Part shown: positions 54,422 through 56,957 of the stretch, piece by piece | Layout: each line of letters opens with the position of its first letter | Position numbering within the stretch: position 1 is the first letter of the stretch | Assembly (NCBI GenBank): GCA_027623205.1 | Contig: JAQBYC010000014.1 | Location: 1 to 56,957 of the forward strand | Origin: Pseudomonadota bacterium | Lineage (GTDB): Bacteria; Pseudomonadota; Alphaproteobacteria; GCA-2731375 | DNA length: 56,957 nucleotides | Reading direction: 5' to 3' | Program-made: the position numbers and the translations under genes | Notes under the pieces: generated by a model | What the model was told of the DNA's origin: nothing | What the model saw: the letters and a program-made list of their open reading frames with translations, nothing else | The model's database searches: none

Positions 54422-55369
54422 ATGCCAACCGTTACCATCGACGACGTCCGCGCCGCCGCCCGGCGGATCGAGGGCCGGGTCCGCCGGACGCCGCTGTTGC
54501 CGGCCACCCTGCCCCATGATCCGTTGCCGGGAAACCCGGTGCTGAACCTGAAGCTGGAAAGCCTGCAGGTCTCGGGCTCGTTCAAGGCGCGGGGCGCCAT
54601 GAGCAAGCTGATGACCCTGGACCCGGCGGCCCGGGCGCGCGGCCTGATCACCGCGTCGGGCGGCAATCATGGCCTGGGCGTGGCCTATGCGGGTCATGCG
54701 GCCGGCGTGGGGGTGACGATCTATCTGCCCGGCAACACGCCGCCCGCCAAGGCCGACAGCCTGCGCCGCTGGGGGGCGGCGGTGCATATCCATGGCGCGG
54801 TGTGGGACGACGCCAACCGCGAGGCCCTGGCGGCCGCGGCCCGGACCGGGCAAACCTATATCCACCCCTTCGCCGACCCGGACGTCATCGCGGGGCAGGG
54901 CACGGTCGGCCTGGAAGTGCTGGCGGATGCGCCGGAGACGGATGTTCTGCTGGTCTCCATCGGCGGCGGCGGCCTGATCGCCGGCGCCGCCCTGGCGGCC
55001 AAGGCCCTGAAACCCGGGATCACGGTGATCGGCGTCGAACCGGTGGGCGCGCCGACCCTGCACGCCAGCCTCGCCGCCGGCGAACTGGTGGAACTGGCCA
55101 GCATCGATACCCAGGCCAACACCCTGGCGCCGCGGCGCAGCGAGGCGCTCAATCTGGCCCTGATCCAGCAACATGTGGATGACATCGTTCTGGTCACCGA
55201 TGGGCAAATGCGCCAGGCCGCCCGCTGGCTGTGGCGGGAATTCGGCCTGGGCGTGGAACTGTCGGCGGCGGCCGCCATCGCCGCCCTGCAATCCGGCGCC
55301 TATGCGCCGGCGGAGGGCGCGGTCTGTACCGCCCTGATCTGCGGGGCGGGCAATGACGGCGCGAATTGA
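54422..55369 (+). CDS. Serine/threonine dehydratase-like PLP enzyme
   Basis: A 315-residue fold-type II PLP enzyme. K56 in SGSFKARGAMSKL is the PLP lysine, ASGGNHGLGVAYAGHAAG is the phosphate/substrate loop, and VSIGGGGLIAGAALAAKALKPGITVIGVEP binds the PLP phosphate. Threonine and serine dehydratases and their relatives (hydroxyaspartate dehydratase, serine racemase) share this. There is no C-terminal ACT-like regulatory domain, so a catabolic form is likely. It starts 4 bp after the RidA stop, and RidA would scavenge its enamine product. Confidence 0.86.
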   Translation: MPTVTIDDVRAAARRIEGRVRRTPLLPATLPHDPLPGNPVLNLKLESLQVSGSFKARGAMSKLMTLDPAARARGLITASGGNHGLGVAYAGHAAGVGVTIYLPGNTPPAKADSLRRWGAAVHIHGAVWDDANREALAAAARTGQTYIHPFADPDVIAGQGTVGLEVLADAPETDVLLVSIGGGGLIAGAALAAKALKPGITVIGVEPVGAPTLHASLAAGELVELASIDTQANTLAPRRSEALNLALIQQHVDDIVLVTDGQMRQAARWLWREFGLGVELSAAAAIAALQSGAYAPAEGAVCTALICGAGNDGAN

Positions 55370-55370
55370 G

Positions 55371-56957
55371 ATGGCGTTGGCTGCATCCGGGCCCCGTTTC
55401 GCCGACGAGAAGCACCGCATCCTGGCCCAGGTGTTTGGCTTTCCCGGCTTTCGCCCCGGCCAGGCGGAGGTGATCGACGCCCTGCTGGCGGGCGAGAGCG
55501 TGCTGGCCGTGATGCCCACCGGCGCCGGCAAATCCCTGTGCTTTCAGGTTCCGGCCCTGGTGCTGGGCGGTTTGACCATCGTCGTCTCGCCCCTGCTGGC
55601 GCTGATGCAGGACCAGGTGGTGGCCCTGCAACTGGCCGGCGTGCGGGCCGAAACCATCAATTCCGCCCGTGACCGCACGGAAAACGTCGAGGTCTGGCGC
55701 CGGGTCGCCGCCGGCGAGGTCTCGCTGTTGTACCTGTCGCCCGAACGTCTGATGACGGCGCGCATGCTGGACGCCCTGACCCGCCTGCCGGTCAGCCTGA
55801 TCGCGGTGGACGAGGCCCACTGCATCTCGCAATGGGGGCCGGCCTTTCGCCCGGAATACAGCGACCTGGTCCGCCTGCGCGGCCTGTTCCCGGACGCCGC
55901 GATGGTTGCCCTGACCGCCACGGCGGACGCCATCACCCGCAACGATATCGCGGCCAGGCTGTTTGGCGAAGACGCCCGGATTTTCGTGCAGGGCTTTGAC
56001 CGCCCAAACATCCACCTGGCCGTGGCCTTCAAGGCGGATTGGAAACGGCAGATGCTGGACTTCCTGGCCCGGCACCAGGGCGAAAGCGGCATCATCTATT
56101 GCCTGTCGCGGAAAAAGACCGAGGAGACGGCGGCCCTGCTGCTGGCCAACGGGGTGGCGGCCCTGCCCTATCACGCGGGCATGGAAAAATGGCAGCGCGA
56201 CAGCAACCAGGACCGCTTCATGCGCGAGGACGCGATCGTCATGGTGGCCACCATCGCCTTTGGCATGGGCATCGACAAACCCGATGTGGGTTTCGTGCTG
56301 CACACGGATCTGCCCGGCAGCATGGAGGCCTATTACCAGGAGTTTGGCCGCGCCGGCCGCGACGGCGCGCCGGCCCAGGCCCTGATGCTGTACGGCCTGG
56401 GCGATATCCGCATGCGCCGCCAGTTCATCGAGCAGGAGGGCGGCGGCGAGGACCGCCGCCGACAGGAGCACAAGCGCCTGGATGCCCTGCTGGCCTATTG
56501 CGAGGCGCCCCAGTGCCGCCGCCAGCCCCTGCTGGCCTATTTCGGCGAAGACACGGAACCCTGCGGCAATTGCGATCTGTGCCTGGACAGCACGGCCGCG
56601 GTGGACGGCACCGCGCCGGCCCTATTGGCCCTCGCCGCCATCCGCGATACCGGGCAGCGTTTTGGCGCGGCCCATATTGTCGACGTCCTGTGCGGCGCCA
56701 AAAACGAGAAGGTGCGCAAGTTCAACCACAGCCGCCTGGACAGCCATGGCGCCGGCAAGGCCCGGCGCAAGCCCGAATGGCAATCCATTCTGCGCCAGCT
56801 GCTGGCGGGCGGCTACCTGGCATTGGATATGGAAGGCTATGGCGGCCTGGCGTTGAGCCCCCGCGGCCAGGCCGTGTTGCGGGGCGAGGAAGATTTTTTC
56901 TATCGCCCCGAGGCCGCCCCGCAACCTCGTGACAGTGGCGCGGGCGGCGCGGGCGGC
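55371..56957 (+). CDS. recQ: ATP-dependent DNA helicase RecQ (3' end beyond the window)
   Basis: The frame is open to the last base (529 codons), so the end is missing. The motifs are MPTGAGKS (Walker A, 48-55), DEAH at 147-150, SRKKTEETAALLLANGVAALPYHAGM (motif IV/V region) and ATIAFGMGIDKPDVGFVLHTDLPGSMEAYYQEFGRAGRDG at 294-332. Zinc-binding Cys lie at C382, C398, C401 and C404. A winged-helix-like segment follows (about 405-505), and a Gly-rich linker starts near 520. In the aromatic-rich loop the usual HD after QWG reads PA (157-158). RecQ unwinds DNA 3' to 5' in recombination repair. The gene starts one base after the dehydratase stop. Confidence 0.93.
   Translation, partial: MALAASGPRFADEKHRILAQVFGFPGFRPGQAEVIDALLAGESVLAVMPTGAGKSLCFQVPALVLGGLTIVVSPLLALMQDQVVALQLAGVRAETINSARDRTENVEVWRRVAAGEVSLLYLSPERLMTARMLDALTRLPVSLIAVDEAHCISQWGPAFRPEYSDLVRLRGLFPDAAMVALTATADAITRNDIAARLFGEDARIFVQGFDRPNIHLAVAFKADWKRQMLDFLARHQGESGIIYCLSRKKTEETAALLLANGVAALPYHAGMEKWQRDSNQDRFMREDAIVMVATIAFGMGIDKPDVGFVLHTDLPGSMEAYYQEFGRAGRDGAPAQALMLYGLGDIRMRRQFIEQEGGGEDRRRQEHKRLDALLAYCEAPQCRRQPLLAYFGEDTEPCGNCDLCLDSTAAVDGTAPALLALAAIRDTGQRFGAAHIVDVLCGAKNEKVRKFNHSRLDSHGAGKARRKPEWQSILRQLLAGGYLALDMEGYGGLALSPRGQAVLRGEEDFFYRPEAAPQPRDSGAGGAGG

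Noticed and set aside
54197-55531. A 444-codon minus-strand reading frame over RidA and the PLP dehydratase
   Set aside because: Both plus-strand genes have catalytic motifs in place; the minus frame has none.
55194-56471. A 425-codon minus-strand reading frame over recQ
   Set aside because: RecQ motifs fill the plus strand here; the minus frame is low-complexity and His/Gln-rich.

Overview
The window looks like chromosomal DNA of a GC-rich alphaproteobacterium, most likely near the Rhodospirillales. The evidence is a CcrM-type GANTC adenine methyltransferase beside rnhB, an IalB-family protein, DUF4169 and RHH_4 proteins, and three gene blocks that I recall as common in alphaproteobacteria: prs-rplY-pth-ychF, UDG/ETF-QO/TPR lipoprotein/ispE, and fumC with an RHH protein. 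Most of the window is housekeeping. No prophage, secretion system, CRISPR array, rRNA or tRNA was seen.

Layout. 1-66: probable outer end of an IS21-like insertion sequence. 163-3.8 kb: DUF721 protein, mutY, a hotdog dehydratase and ccrM, with three GANTC sites just upstream of ccrM. 3.9-8.2 kb: minus-strand run of rnhB, a CPA2 antiporter, a methyltransferase and a quinone-oxidoreductase-like enzyme. 8.4-10.7 kb: SPOUT RNA methyltransferase, IalB protein, rlmN. 11-18.3 kb: ankyrin protein, enoyl-CoA hydratase, prs, rplY, pth, ychF and a MaoC dehydratase; a decayed MFS/spermidine-synthase-like gene sits between pth and ychF. 18.4-24.3 kb: radical SAM protein, a glycosyltransferase/DUF2064 pair, moaB, lytic transglycosylase, uracil-DNA glycosylase. 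24.4-29.6 kb: ETF-QO, TPR lipoprotein, ispE, a hydrolase. 29.6-31.7 kb: DUF3108 protein, then an AT-rich patch with a small exported Ser/Thr-tailed protein. 31.7-40.4 kb: thioesterase, ClC protein, DUF4169, a large AsmA protein, NIPSNAP, RHH and fumC. 40.4-45.6 kb: broken 2-hydroxyacid dehydrogenase, enoyl-CoA hydratase, acyl-CoA dehydrogenase, lipid kinase, HCCA isomerase, ArsR regulator. 45.8-50.9 kb: monooxygenase-fold protein, a 30-residue membrane protein behind a predicted FNR/FixK promoter, a HAD/SDR/UxaA sugar-acid operon, an esterase and a PilZ protein. 51-57 kb: arsenate reductase-like protein, thioesterase, crotonase, hydratase-2-like protein, RidA, a PLP dehydratase and recQ, which runs off the end.

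The metabolic theme is acyl-CoA oxidation: three crotonases, three MaoC/hotdog dehydratases, one acyl-CoA dehydrogenase, two thioesterases, and ETF-QO to pass the electrons to ubiquinone. A second theme is genome maintenance (MutY, UDG, RecQ, RNase HII, CcrM).

The least ordinary signals are non-coding or very small: a family of 101-bp palindromic repeats whose hairpin arms differ between copies but stay complementary and whose TAGAGC ends form stop codons of neighbouring genes; the 30-residue membrane protein with an FNR-type box about 31 bp from a -10 element; a palindrome over the predicted leaderless promoter of an ArsR gene; and the AT-rich island with its exported small protein.
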